64,000 nucleotides of DNA, taken from NCBI GenBank assembly GCA_024529925.1, contig JAFEUB010000908.1:1674001-1738000 (forward strand). The letters are read 5' to 3'. Both the position numbers and the translations under genes were made by a program. Under the pieces are notes generated by a model that did not search any database, was not told where the DNA came from, and saw only the letters and a list, made by a program, of their open reading frames with translations. Origin of the DNA: Ophthalmolycus amberensis (taxonomy: Eukaryota > Chordata > Actinopteri > Perciformes > Zoarcidae). Positions within the stretch are counted from its first letter, which is position 1, and each line of letters starts with the position of its first letter. This document shows positions 1 through 31,200 of this stretch, one piece after another.

Positions 1-1046
1 AGCTGGATTTAAGAAAAGCCTGCAACTACATCAGCTCCACAGGTAAAAGGGACATGTTTTTGTTTTTGCTATCGACATGCACTTCCTCATTACTTCCAGT
101 ATTTCTCACAAGTTTCTTGAGACTCTGCCTCCAAATGAACGTGTCGCCCCAGGCCCAGCATTGATAGCCGGGCCACTGACAGCATGCTGGCTTCCTAAAG
201 TAGACCACGAGGGAAGGAGAGACTGGGGCGTGTACAAGCCAAGTACTGTCAACCGCCACTGCTGCCAGCCGATACGGACAGGGGACACTTGGGTGAAGTA
301 GTTTGAGATAAGAAGTGGTATGCCCTTATACCAGACACTCTTAGAAACACACAAACACACACACACAGAGCTCATCTCTTCTCAGCCTTGTCCCTGCTAA
401 TAACAAGCAACGTGACAGGACGTGTGTTTCCTCCTCACTGCTGGGAGCTCCTTCCTGGCTACTGAACAAGCCAATTACCAAGGAACAAGCCTCTTCCCTG
501 TAATACGGATGGCACTCCGCTTCAATGCAGTGCACGCGCACGTGCACAGCCGTATACACTCCAGACACCTGTCAGACTTCATGCAGGGAGATCTTCCATA
601 CCCACTCGCAGGACTAGTGACAGCCCACAGCTATTAGCACGCCACTACTTTGAAGACGCTTCACTTTCTTTTACTAGTTATTCCTCCTAATGTGCTTGCT
701 CACATCGGATTCTCCGTCTCTACGTTTGAGGCGTTAAGTGGGAGGAAAAGTGCTTTGGAGACGGGAATGGAGGATTGGGCGTGTGAAGTGTGTGTGTGTG
801 TGTGGCCAACACAGAAGGGGTTTGACAGATATTGTCAGATTTCAAATATAAAATGATGCAACGCCACGAGGGATTCCTTTGCTAATGGCACTTTTCACAG
901 CACAGTAATGCCCGTTCCACTTTCTGTACCACTAGGTCTCCGCGCTGTCATGCTGGCCAGTCATTGAAACTTTGGACTTGTGTGTGTAAATGCACATACA
1001 TGCATATTTGCCTCATAACCCCTTTGACCATGTCCTCTCCACACAG
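1..1046 (+). other. slf1: slf1 intron (left edge), no coding signal
   Basis: I see no exon here with both splice sites and slf1-like sequence. Short TG/CA tracts lie at about 348-367 and 788-803. The preceding slf1 exon must be left of the window or is too short to recognise. Confidence 0.5.
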
Positions 1047-18928
<17,882 letters not shown>

Positions 18929-19255
18929 CATAGGATCAATGAACATACTGAAATCAATTGAATGTGCAACCTTTGATTGTGTAAATGGGTAAGCATGTGT
19001 TTTTGACGTTAGCCCTATGTTCATTTATACAGAGAAACCTTTATAGCTGCACCGTGGATTGGATAGATTTCACTACCTTTTTATATTTCACAAATGTAAA
19101 AATGTGTATGTTGAATAGTCTGAGTTGCATGTTTTTATGGCAACGCAATCATTTCTATATCGACTTACTACCTCAAGTTGTTTTCTACATCTAGTTCAAT
19201 TGTTTTTCACGTTAACTATTTATAATAAAATAAATTAAAGTAACTGTTTTGTACA
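18929..19255 (+). other. slf1: slf1 3'UTR (probable)
   Basis: AT-rich sequence runs from the slf1 stop codon to about 20-30 nt beyond overlapping AATAAA hexamers. The end point is inferred from the polyadenylation signals; no transcript was seen. No miRNA site or stable hairpin is claimed. Confidence 0.6.
19224..19234 (+). promoter_or_regulatory. slf1: slf1 polyadenylation signal (two overlapping AATAAA)
   Basis: AATAAA occurs at 19224-19229 and again at 19229-19234, about 300 nt after the stop. TGT/GTGCC-containing sequence follows within 30 nt and could act as the downstream element. This is the first canonical hexamer pair after the CDS. Confidence 0.65.
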
Positions 19256-19934
19256 TGCCATGTGCCAAGTTTTTAAGAGATTCTGAAAGCATTAAATGTT
19301 AAGTCATCCTGGTCTGAGATACTTGAGGCGCTGATGAGCACTCGGGGTCACAGACAGCAGTGAGGAATGAGCGCTTTAAGCCTGCTTGTTGGGGAGGGTC
19401 GAGGGTTCGATGGAGCAACAGAGGTGAGGTGGGGGGGGGGGTGTTGGCTCAGGAACGGGATTGTTGAAGCTGAAAACTAATTTTGCAATAATCCAGACAC
19501 TCCAAAGATGCTAAAAAATATTTAATCTCGTGTTTGTTTTCTCATTTTATCTTTCAAAATAAGCAACATACATCAGATGCATTTGGACTTCTCAAACCGG
19601 AAATATACATCGCATCTTGTTTTACCCCTCCTGAACCAATTTATGTCTCGGCTCCTTATTCCCATCCTGAAATGTCATTGGACAAGAACTGGGCACATGA
19701 AGGTGATGTCACACTGGCAGGCAACGTTGCAGGCAGAAAAAGACATCTTAGAAAATGAGGCAGGCATACACCTACTTTACAAGATTATCACCAGACCAAC
19801 AGGCATACTGTATAAAATACAGACATAAATTAAGTAGATCGCCATGTACAGTATTATTTAAAAAATAAATAGTCTCATTTCAACTTGGTGCAAATAAAAG
19901 TGCTTTTTTTCCCCTTTACAGCCAACAGTCTGAT
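19256..19934. other. Intergenic gap between convergent slf1 and mctp1 3' ends
   Basis: About 0.7 kb with no supported gene. It contains a G-run near 19431-19441 and AT-rich sequence. Short ORFs at 19534-19828 are not protein-like. If mctp1 uses the ATTAAA at 19517-19522 (minus strand), the gap shrinks to about 0.25 kb. Confidence 0.5.
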
Positions 19935-22604
19935 ACATTCCTTTCTATAATTTATTTTCTCTCAAAAAATCATACAAAATAAAAACACTTTGGTTTGCTT
20001 GCAAACAAGCCGAAATCCAATAAGATGACAAAAAAGAAAACGGCATTTGAATGCAATACCACACAATAGTCACCACAATTTGCTGTAAAATAACGACATA
20101 CAGTACTAGACACATACAGTACATATCAGGTATTCAAACAGTCCCTTCAGGCATTATAAAAAGCCATCCTTCACGAGCCACAGAGTGTGTTTGTTGAGGA
20201 GACTATAATCAGTCTGCAACGCTGCTCTTAGGGGACAGTGTTATTGTCTTTCAAGTGGATTCCTCAAAACAACAAAACAAAATCAATGGCTCTCTGGAGT
20301 GACAGATCCAAGCCTGTTGATATTTAAGCATGGAGATGGATGGGTAAAGAGGGAGGGAGGGCGGGAAAGAGGTAAGGAGAGAGAGAGGGTACAGGCGATG
20401 CTAAGGAGACAGTCAGGGAGAGAGGGTGACGAAATGGCAGAACAGAGCTCTCGTTGTGGTGGGGAGGGGGTTAGAGTGATAAAGATGGAGAGACAGACGA
20501 CCAGATAGACAGAGGGGGGGGGGGGGGGAGGAACAAAAAGATGCAGAAGGGGGGGAAAGATGGAGGCAGGGATCAGTAGGATGAGAAGAGACCTCAAATG
20601 TAGCCTGGGCTGTGATCTTTCAACAGATGCTCAGCAAGAAGCCCAGGAGACCGTCCCTTCAGACAGGGTCGCAACCCCGCTCACTGACGAATGAGGGAAC
20701 CGCAGAGAGAGCAAACGAAGAGAAGCATGATGGGAAAGGGGATCTGAAATAGCATAAAACACACATCCCTGACATCTCAGGCCTAGGTCCCCTCAGAGCC
20801 TTGTCTTGTCACACAGCGACTTGCTGCTCATCTAGCTGACGGCCGCCAACACCAGCAAACTCCACACCAAGTAACAGCTGGCACTTCTGCTGCACCACAC
20901 CACACACACAACTGAATCTACGCATCAGTCTACAGCTGGAGGGGAGATACAATTGTAACACACACACCGACACTGAGAAAAGCAACGCGCCTTTGATTCC
21001 ATAAACGTGTATACGCAAACACTCTCACATATACGGTTCACATACACACGCCTCCGTCTCTGGAAAGACGGATCAAAGTTGTGCTGTGGGCACAGGAGGT
21101 GGGGCAGATGGAGAGGGCGGCCAGCCTGGGGCACAACAGCACAGAGAGCATGTTTGTGCGTTTGTGTATGTGTGTGTGTGTGTGTGTGTGTGCCTGAGAG
21201 GGAGAGAATGTGCCTGCTCAAATGGGATGTTATGCTTTCATCTGCGAGCAAGTAGGTACAGTATGTGTACGCAAGATCTCTGAAAGAAGCATATTCACGT
21301 GAGAGGATTTTTTTGTTATTGTGTCTGCATGCATGCATTCTTGTGTGTGTGTGTGTGTGTGTGAGAATGCTTTCTTGTGTGGGTGCTGAGGCAAACACAC
21401 AGGGAGATGAGAGGAAAGGAGACCGGCCTTTCAAACAAGATTAGGGCTGTGGCTGCCTAAAGGCCTGCATGCCTGGCGACACTCATGCATAGACTGGGTG
21501 ACATCTGTATTAACACCGCGACAGCAGAAGGCCCAGTCTGCTGCGTCAGCCGACAGACAGAGACGGTGTCGCACTGATTGACTGACGGGGGACTTTGACA
21601 CGTTTTTTAAGGGGTTAAACGAAGCTGCTACTAAATTACCTGGACATTTAGTGGCCATAAATGTTTGCGGTAAAAATACAAACTCCTTTTTTTTCGTCCG
21701 GGTATTATTTAATTATGATTATGTAATCACAGTCTATTTTAAGAAGAACAGTCTCACTGTACTTTAAACTAATACCACTGCCTCGTGTGGATTGATTTTT
21801 TTTTTGGCCATTGTATCAAAGCACGGACAGATACGACCACAAGCCTTCAGCCTGTTGGACCAACTTTGTGTTCGTGTAGAAGGACATATCTGGGGGCTAC
21901 GACCGTAATTGCTAATCAACTTGGCTGGCTGAGTTAAGTGGAAACAATACAAATTACTGCCAGCGAACATAACATCATTACCACATCCAAGAGAGGAATA
22001 ACACAAAAGATACTTCAGTACAAAAACAATTAGAAAATATGAACATATTACCAAAACCTTTTGATAACTACAATATGCTCTAAAAAAAGACTTCAAAGTC
22101 TACTGCAGAGGGATAATGCAGAATGTTGGTATAAGGCTTGTATTTTGATAAACATGGATTGCACTGAAAATGTCATTTTTGGGACCGTGAGTATAAATGT
22201 TAAAACTGGTTTTCCTCATTGTGTGACACTTGTCCTCCGAACTGTCAGAGTGATGGAGAGGAGAAAGGAGAGTGGCGCACACGGCTGAGAAAAAGGTCAT
22301 TCCATCCATCCTTCCCACTCGCCTTTAAAATCAATCAAAAGCTTAATGGCGATAAGAATGTTTCTTGTACTCGTCTTTTCTTTTCTTTTTATACAAAAAT
22401 TACACTTCAGGAAACTGTACTGTACGTCATGAGCAATTTAAGACAGAAAAAAAGCTTTAAGAAAAGAAAATTGGAAAAGAAAAAGAGGGAAGGATAGCTG
22501 AGCCGAGCTGGTCCGGAGCCGTCTTCCTCTGCTCCTCAGAGGCCGGTAATAGACCACAAGGAGGGAAGTAAAGAAGAGAAGAGTTGGTGGGCGGACACAG
22601 TCAT
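19935..22604 (-). other. mctp1: mctp1 3'UTR (probable, about 2.7 kb)
   Basis: This runs from the mctp1 stop codon to about 20 nt beyond the first AATAAA found on the minus strand. It contains TG/CA microsatellites (21170-21192, 21342-21362), a G15 run on the + strand (20514-20528, C-rich in the transcript) and AT-rich blocks. ORFs here are short and not protein-like. The extent is inferred; an ATTAAA at 19517-19522 (minus) could extend it by about 0.4 kb. Confidence 0.5.
19951..19956 (-). promoter_or_regulatory. mctp1: mctp1 candidate polyadenylation signal AATAAA
   Basis: The + strand reads TTTATT, so the minus strand reads GAAAATAAATT. I found no other canonical hexamer on the minus strand between the stop codon and here, apart from one inside the last coding exon (N-K codons). 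It faces the slf1 signals about 0.7 kb away. Confidence 0.5.
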
Positions 22605-22676
22605 CTACCCGGGGTTGTTTTTCTTCCTTTTATTTGGACTGGGATTGGGATCCAGTTTCAGCTCTCGGTACTGCAC
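22605..22676 (-). CDS. mctp1: mctp1 last coding exon (C-terminal tail)
   Basis: The 72-nt coding part, after acceptor GTTTTAACAG, encodes VQYRELKLDPNPSPNKRKKN and then N-P-G before TAG at 22607-22605. Human MCTP1 ends in the closely matching V-Q-Y-Q-E-L-K-P-D-P ... K-R-K-K-N-N-L-G. The tail is basic and lies on the cytosolic side. The intron just upstream of the acceptor is almost pure TG/T (22677-22766). Confidence 0.95.
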   Translation of the reverse strand: MQYRELKLDPNPSPNKRKKNNPG

Positions 22677-22715
22677 CTGTTAAAACACACACAAACACAC
22701 ACGCAGGCATGCACA

Positions 22716-22766
<51 letters not shown>

Positions 22767-24630
22767 CACCCGGTCAGGTGGAAAGCGCAAAGGATGCTTG
22801 AATAGCACAGAAACCCTCCAGAGGCTCTCTGAGTCCAGCTGTGTGGAACAGTGGCCTCAGGGAAGGGATTACACACTGATTACAAAACACACACACATAT
22901 TGAGACACACACAGATGCACACACACACACACACACACAACACAATCCATGTACACTGTTCAAAGCTCCAAATACATTCATGCTTGCACACGCATGCACA
23001 CAAATATACACGTACACACATACTTCCACAGATGTGGGACGGTGGCCTAAGGGGAGGGATCACACAAACAAACAGAGAACAGGGAAAGGACTCATGGGAA
23101 AGCTTGGAGAGACAACAGAGTCATCACAGTATTGCAAGATGGTTAGGAGAGAAAGGGCAGAGCGATGGGAAGGAGACACAAGTCAGAAAAGACACTTGTA
23201 ACCCTTTCAAAACCAGAGCTGGGAGTTTTAGTTACTACAGTAGCAAAGATTTGCTGATCACATGTAGCTTGATGTATAATGCGCTATATCTCAGAGGCTT
23301 TATCTGGCTAAACGTGCAATTAGGGACAAAAGTGTTTACTCTATGTTCATGTGCTGTTGAAGAAAAAGCCTGTCTTCTCTGACAAAAACCCAAAATGTTC
23401 ATTAGAAAATGTAGACTGTCTACTGGCCAGAGAGATAAACAAACAAGCTTCCTTTTTTTTCCATCATCAGTCATGGTACGACTAGAATTAACGCCTCGCC
23501 CCGCCAACCAGTCATGCTGCAGTTTACATCCATGTCTGTCCAAAATGTCACCACTTCATCATTTTGTGTTACTTTGACCATGAAGTTGTAAATCAGTTCA
23601 ACCATGAGTGGACATTTGGGCCAAATTTGAAGAAATTTGCTCAAGGGGTTTCTCAGATATCGCGTTCACGAGAATGGACCGGACAGAACCGGAGGTATAG
23701 CACGGTTGTCGTCTGTGTTTCTAGTTCTTTCCTCAAACACCCTTTTTAGAGGATAAAGCAGAATTTTACTCCCTTTAAAGCCTCATGTTGTTGTTCTCTC
23801 ATTTATTTACCATTAATGTAAGTATAAGACCAAAACTCATGTGGCCCTACCTGGCTGTAACTTTTTGTCTGTTCAACAAAACCAAGAAATTGAATATATA
23901 ATGACTTCTTTTGTATCACTAAAAATAAATGTAATGACAATCACTTCAGAATAGGCTCTGCATTATCACTGAGGGAGTGTCACCTACTTCTCCCAAAGGG
24001 AAGTGACTCTCACTTCATGTGACGCTTTGCAAAGATGACGAGCAGAGCTTAGAAAGAAGCTGCTCTTAAGTGATGGACACTCAGACGTAACAGCATCACA
24101 GTGGCTGAGCCGCAGCAACCAGAGACTGTCACTCTGGCAGTCTCATTTTCAGATGTGTGTGCACGCACAAATACAGTCGCTAGCCTAGACAGATTCAAGA
24201 CACTGACAAGCACTAGCCACTGAATCAGAATACTAATAGAGAAAAAAACAAACAAGACTTAACAGTCACAGCATCAAAGAGCCAGTATCATCTGTGGGAT
24301 CTTTCCTTGGCTGATGTACTGTAGGCTACTCTGCCTGTCTGACTGACTGACACTCTCTCTGATTCACCAGGCAGACAACAAACTGACGTCAATATGGTTT
24401 CTCTGTTCTGTCTCATGGTGGGTCTGTCTGCTGTGGACGAGAACAGCAGCGTCTCTCAGCACTGGCTGGGAACGAGCCTTTATCATCCATCTTCTACTGG
24501 TTCCCACTGTCGCTTCAATGGGGCCTTCCGGTGTCCTCTCCCTGCATTGTACAAATCTGAGATGCAAACAGGCGTGTGTGTGCTTACCAATGAAGACACA
24601 TGCAGACGGATACCAGCAACGAGAATGTAT

Positions 24631-24664
<34 letters not shown>

Positions 24665-25225
24665 CCGCGCCTCCCACATCTCACACACACACGGTACAGT
24701 GGGGGATTTCAGTTCCTCTGTCTCACAGCGGTGGTCACCAATGTCTCGTTAAGGTGCTTCCAGAGTGGTTAGGCCAGCATGTGTTGCTCTCTACGCCTCA
24801 CCAGGCAGCCAGACTTCACTGATACAGATCTGGACATCCTACTAAACAGGCTGTACAAATAGAGCCGGCTATTAGACACAGTGAGAAAGAAGAGAGACTA
24901 TGAGGTAAGTCTAGAGGACAACAAGGAAATAGGCCAGGTGGAGAACACAAGGGAAGAAAGTAATGATGGGAAGCGAGATAAAGACGGGTCAGAAATAGAA
25001 AGAAAGACGAGGGGCAGAGAGCGGGACAAACCAACAAAAGACGAAGACGAAGACGAAGAAGAAGAAGAAGAAGAGGAGACTGGGTGAGACAGAGGGAGAA
25101 CTTTGGACACTCGGGTGATGACAGATACTGTTCTCATGTGGGTGTGGATCCTTTTATAGCCCTGCCAACTAAAGCAGACAACGGAGCAAAAACCCATGGG
25201 GACAGAGAGGGTTTATATGGCCCCA

Positions 25226-25261
<36 letters not shown>

Positions 25262-28200
25262 CGCAGTTGTAGTTCGGTTAGGGGACCATGACAGTCCTGG
25301 CACAGTGCCAACATTAACTGTTCAATGATAGTGATGACAATGGATGGAGAAATGAGTGAATGAGTAACAGCACATCCGCATGTATCGCAGTTGCAAGGAC
25401 ATGTCTGTTAATATTAAATAATTGCAAGCAAATTCACAAAAACACTGTTCCTATATGCAACGCATTCTCACTCATCGTTGGCTGCAAGCGTTAAGCCATC
25501 TACCACGGATCCAAAAGTAGGACAGGTATTGTGCGGGATCACTGGCTGTTAGTGGTCCCATTACACGGCCAAACGCCTACAGCGGCACAAAGGAACACAG
25601 CGATTTAATTCTGCGCGTTGACGTTCCTGTCCAAACAAAAACTATTTGTGAGCGCCGAAAAAAAACAAAGAAAAGTTTGCATGTCAGTAGAAAGTAGGGT
25701 TTTGTTTCTCATGAAGAGTAGCGAAGGGGATCGACAAAAACAAAGGGTGCAGGGAAAAAAAACAATATCTCAATCAAACAAGAGTTTTCTCTGTGAAGAG
25801 CTGCCAGCCAAGAGAAATGGAGCTCATGCGTCACAGGTTCAATTGCACCTTACAGGTGACAGGCCCGCCTGACGCTATACCCTTGGCTCCCCCGCTCACC
25901 TCACCTAATAACACACGCACACAGAAGCACACATGCAGACAAGAGCTAGTTAAAAAGAGGCAAGAAGAGAAGAAAAGGCAGAGTAGGCGAGGAGAAAGTG
26001 GGACGTTAGCAAAATAAAAGAAACCGGAATTGGGTGAAGAGTAAAAAAAAAAAGTGTGGTAATGCGGAGAGCACATAAGCAATTTGGTAGCGCGAGTGGG
26101 GAGCTTAAAGGGAACATCGACAGGAGAGGCAGTGGGTAAAGACCCAGCGCTGCTCAAAAGGCTGCTCCACCCTCGCTCCTCTCCTCTCCTCTCGCAAATG
26201 TTGACAGTACAAGTGCAAAACAGGCTTTGAAGTGTGCTCTGCTGAAGGGGCGCCGTGTACCGAGCTTCGTTTAACGGTGTTACCCACAAAGCATCCCGGG
26301 ACCTGCTCCTCTCTCCCTCTCTCACTGTCTCTCTCATTCTCTCTTTCCCTCTTACATTGAACCTTTGACTGAGTTTTGATGATGCCAGTGTGGGCAGACA
26401 GGCGAGGCAAAACCAAGGTGGGTGACAGTGAGCAAAAAAAAAAGAAAAAAAAAGGCAAATAGGCGAGTAAATAACTCAAGTCAAGAAAGGCAAGGGAGCA
26501 ACATTTTAATGATACTATGTTATTCTGTTTTCCAGTCCTTTCCACAGAGCACAAAACTCAGCGGGTTTCATCTCATGTGACGCCTAATGGAGCATAAGGG
26601 TTATTAAATGTTTCCAGGGAAACACTATTGTGTATAGGTTCACACATCTGCACATCGGAGGATTGAGCACTTGCTGGGAAAGAAAAAGGCACGTCAAGGT
26701 GACATAAATCAGTGAGCAAAAAAAAACTACAAAGTAAAGAAAGTTTTGCCTATTAGCTGCTGTGGCACGACACATACTGAACAGTGACTAAGAGGCCACT
26801 TGCAGTGGAATGTTTAAATTTGTCACAAAAGTGGGGAAGGACACAGCGGAGGAGAGAGGGACCTCTGGTAGATGTAAGTGATGGCATCTGGCAACGTTTC
26901 CACCTCTTAACTATCCTGCCTTTGACCCTCATGTCCAATGAGGTTTCATCCCCAACATAAATGTTTTCTAAAAATATTAACCTGACTCCCCACTGCTCAT
27001 TAGGCGCTAAATTGGAATGCATGCTTATTTTTGTACTGGGGGTTTGATCCAGCTCCCTTACACCATAAAGGGCCACTTGGCATGCTAATTGCCTTGGCCT
27101 TACTTACGCACTCCCTAGCTCACACGGCTAATGGTGTCGTAAAACATACTAGTGCACTGACACCTCCCAAACGCCAGGTAGGGAATACTCAGCGCTATAA
27201 AGGTGCTCAGTTTTGCCTCGTTTAAGAGGACATGAAGGATTCCCTGATAATGACCGTAACGATAGCTAACGCTGGTAAAAGAGCCAAACCAGCGACAAGA
27301 AACCGTTACCCAGGGAGGGACAGCGAGTCTCTCGCGCAGACATGCACTACATACCATGCCAGCCTTTAACATTGCTCCTCACAGGGACATAATGATTTAA
27401 GTAAACTGATCAGGTGGTAAAAAGGGTAACTCTGCCTGTTGCAGCTCCCATGCACCACAGAGTTTAGCTTTTAAAGGGTGTTTGACAGAGCTGTTAGGGG
27501 CCCAGTGTCATTGATTTAAAGAGCGTGGTTTGCAACGACTAACGTGCCTTCCGTTAACTGTACAACCAATGAGAAGTTGGTATTGTTAAATGCAAAAAGT
27601 TTCTTTCATGTACACTATTAAAGAGAAATGAAAGATGAGAAAACTATGAGAGTCCTAAAGCTGCTCCACAGTTACTGTGGTGCTGTTCAGCGACATACGT
27701 TATGATGGACTGTGGCCCAGTGTGGATGCCCTTTATATATAAAGTCATTAGGACCTCATCAGTTCTGGCTGCACTGAAGCACCTCTAAATGATGCGGAAC
27801 ACTGCATTGAAACACCCCGAGCCCGCCTCACATGCACTACTACTGGGAGAGCGTGTGTGTGTGTGTGTGGTTATGCATGTGCGCTAGGTCACACCGGGTC
27901 CCTGAAATAGCACTTCATTAGTCATCCAGAGTATCAGGCATAGTGGGGCCCCAGCACCAATGCCAGTGGGTGCTATGGACACGTGCCCGTGGAAGCGACG
28001 CTCCATTTGGACCCCAGCATCTCTCTGCATCATCCAAGAGCCTAAAGGGCTTGATCCCCACAGGCGGCTTTGACCCAGTAAGGCGGGGGCAGGCAATGAG
28101 GTGAACCCAACACCGCAGGCAGCTGAAGGGACGCGTCGCAGAGCAGAACGTTCTGCTCTGTTTTTAGCCAACGACCGCCGAGCGGGGTGTCGTCGCAGAA

Positions 28201-31200
28201 AATTAACCTTCGGATTCAGTGAGAAAGTGATCGGTGCAGGTCTCAGTTCTTCATCAGCTGACTGAGCAGTGAATCTAAATTTCATTGACCTTATGTTATC
28301 GATACAAACAAGGCCACCCTGCTTTAAATAATAAAACTAGTCATCTCCAATATTCAATCAACTCTACTTGTACTTTCTGTCTCCATTTCCATCCTCGTCT
28401 TTTCTCCCTGATCTCTATTATTACCCCTCTGCCTTGGTCTTTGCCTCATTACTCGGTAAGCCTACGAACTGTCAGTGAAACCTGGCAACAATTACCATTC
28501 CGACAACTGCAGCAATAACTGTTACAGTAGCACTTACAGTATAACTTATACAGTAGGCACAACTGCAGCAGCACGGGCACCAGACCAGAGCAGCACGTCT
28601 GCCCCCACCTTCCCTAGCCAGCAGGCCCTCATTAGGGGCCTTGTAAAGGCCTCATACCTGCCAGGCCTGGGCCCCTTCACTGCTCCGCTCCCCCTGTCTC
28701 CAGGTGTGTAAGGTGGCTGCACTTCACCAGAGGGGACAGCTTAGGCTCATTTAAGCCTGTGGCTACCTGCCTTGTGCCTACTGCTGCAGCAGGCCTCAGT
28801 AAACTATGGAGCCGTAAAACTGCACGGGGGGCCGAAAGGGGGAGAACACGGGGGGGTTAGCGGGGGTGTGTAGGGGAGCAAGGATTATGACCCTGTAAAG
28901 ATGAAAGAAGTTGCGGCAAAAAGCGATCAAAGAGGAAGTGTGTCAGCGCTGATGTGGCAGGGGATTGGTCGTATCAGAGGCCCCGGGTCAGCTTCAGCCT
29001 GCATGTGCGTTGAAGTGTGCGTTCATGTGCGTGTGTAGTGAAGCTCGGCACAGCAGGGCTTAACGGCCACAGCGGACACCATCGGTGCTGGATAACACAA
29101 CGACTTTCACAAGCTGCCGCTTAATTGCAGTTTAAACTGCACTTTGTCCTGAGCAGCACAGCACGTTACTGTTAACACACACACACACATGCCTACACAC
29201 CTATATTTTCCCTAACGAAGCATCTGTAGTCTTCAGCCACAAAGTTAATCTGATCTCACGGTTAATGCAGAAGCAAAACCGCATGAGGCTGGTTAACTGT
29301 TGGTTTACACTCCGTTCCAATTACTAGCGTAGCTGGGAAACAACAGCTAACTGTAATTGTGTGCGAGTGTATGGAGTCAATCAACCTAGTTATATGCTGG
29401 GCACTAAACTCACTTAACCTCGTTATCTTATTACACAGCTCCAGCTATGTATGTGGAAATTGAATTAGACTAGGAAGCTATTAATAGGAAAACATAGGAA
29501 TGACTTTGAAACAATTAGATTAGATGTCTGCATGGCTTAAACAATGGATAGTCAGTTCACCCTGCGTGAGAAGTACAACAGTGAGGCTGGCAACGGCTGA
29601 GAGGAGGAAAAATAAAGAAAGGACACAGAGTTAGATAGAGGAGATAATAAAAGGAGCCCTAACCCTTGCCCATGTCTGGGACTGACAGATGTGCTGTCAA
29701 AAAGATATCAGAGATGAGACACAGATGAAATTGGAAAGTTCACCCACCACTTGTACATCTGAGGGCACTCTGGACAAAAAGTCTAGCAGCTCGTTGTTAT
29801 CAATAGTGTAAGGGTCTCGCAGCTTCTTGGTGAATTTATTCACCCCTGTAGAGAGAGAAAAATGGTGGGGGCAAGTAGGGAAGAGAGGTGGACATCAGCA
29901 CACACTGCATGTTGAACAAGTTGTTAACGCCTTTGTGGTTGTACTCTGAAAATGTGCATCACATTTATTAATTGTTCTCCCCCCCCCCCCCCAATACAAA
30001 ACATTAAAAGCAGCATGAAACAGAAATTGCATTGCTCTGCCACAGGTTTACTTCGCTACGGTATTTACGGTACATTTAACTTTATCTTTACACTTCCAGT
30101 ACATGGAAATAAACCGGACACATTAGCTCACCCCAGGCTAGCACAATGTATCGTAGAGGGATATAGTAGATGGTGATGGTGGCTGCTCCGAAAGCCACAA
30201 TGGTCAGCCAGCTTAAGAAAGGCACAGTCCAGTTGAATGTGCTGAAAAGAGAGGAGAAAGACTGTAAAAAAAATTAGGAGACATGGCAACGCTCAGTCCA
30301 GCCGAACACGCCGAGAAAGAGTAGAGAGAGTGGAGTCAGGGAGGGCATTTTATTTATTTTCAACCCAAACAAGTTGATCTGGATGCCGCTGCACAGCAAA
30401 TTCATCACATTCACTGGAACTGTGCAGAGGGAAATAACTTCACCCTGAAGTCTTACAGGCCAGCATTGCAGGGTAAAAATGGTCAATACCTCAATACAAG
30501 TCTCTATCTAATCAGTAAATTGCTCTCAACTTTACAAAAGCACAGGTCACAAATGAGACAGCTTGATTTGAAATGCTTTTAAATATAACCAAAAGGATAA
30601 CCTGTAGCCCGACTCTTATTTTATTAAGGATTTTAATCAAAACTAAAATAGCGTGTGCTTTGTATCTATTCAAAAATAGGAGCACCTGTGTATGTAGGAG
30701 TGTACAGTGAATGAATGGTTGTGTGTGTGTGCATGTGGAGTGATGTGTTTAATCTAGTGTGTACATGATTCAGTTAAGAGGTCATGCAGGGTCAAGTGAG
30801 ATGTGATAGACACAAAGACAGGCAGCCTGTGTGTTTGTCTCTCGGGGCTGGGTGTCACGCTGGCAGCGTTTCCTGAGAGCAGAACTGAGTTATACTCGGT
30901 TAGGCTGGCAAGGCGAAGCGGGGCAACCTGGCACTGCAGAAAAAAAACACTGGGACATGCGGAGCTGAGCGGGCCCGATGCCGAGGAGCGGGCTTACGAC
31001 TCACTTCTTTATCCTCTCGCCATAGGAGGCCACTTCATCCAGTGCATTCTGCACACTGATGCACACGTCCTGAATGGCATAAAGCTTGTTCATGAAGCCC
31101 TTTCTCTCCGAGTCCTGTAAGAGGACAGAAAGAGATGTAGGCGAGGGAGAAAGAAAGCAAGGGTGAGGGAGGAAGAGATGGAGAGAGACAGTGAAGAGAG

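Larger units (their letters stand above)
22677..29747 (-). other. mctp1: mctp1 last intron, 7.1 kb
   Basis: It holds the 60-bp alternating purine-pyrimidine tract next to the last exon, further CA/TG tracts (22918-22938, 24632-24662, 25229-25264), a (GACGAA)/(GAA) tract at 25038-25077, a diverged duplicate of about 35 bp (22843-22877 and 23033-23067) and the palindrome at 28139-28160. No gene is supported. Confidence 0.8.

Noticed and set aside
27731..27744. CTTTATATATAAAG palindrome as a TATA-box promoter
   Set aside because: No transcript, initiator or ORF follows on either strand; AT-rich palindromes of this size are common.
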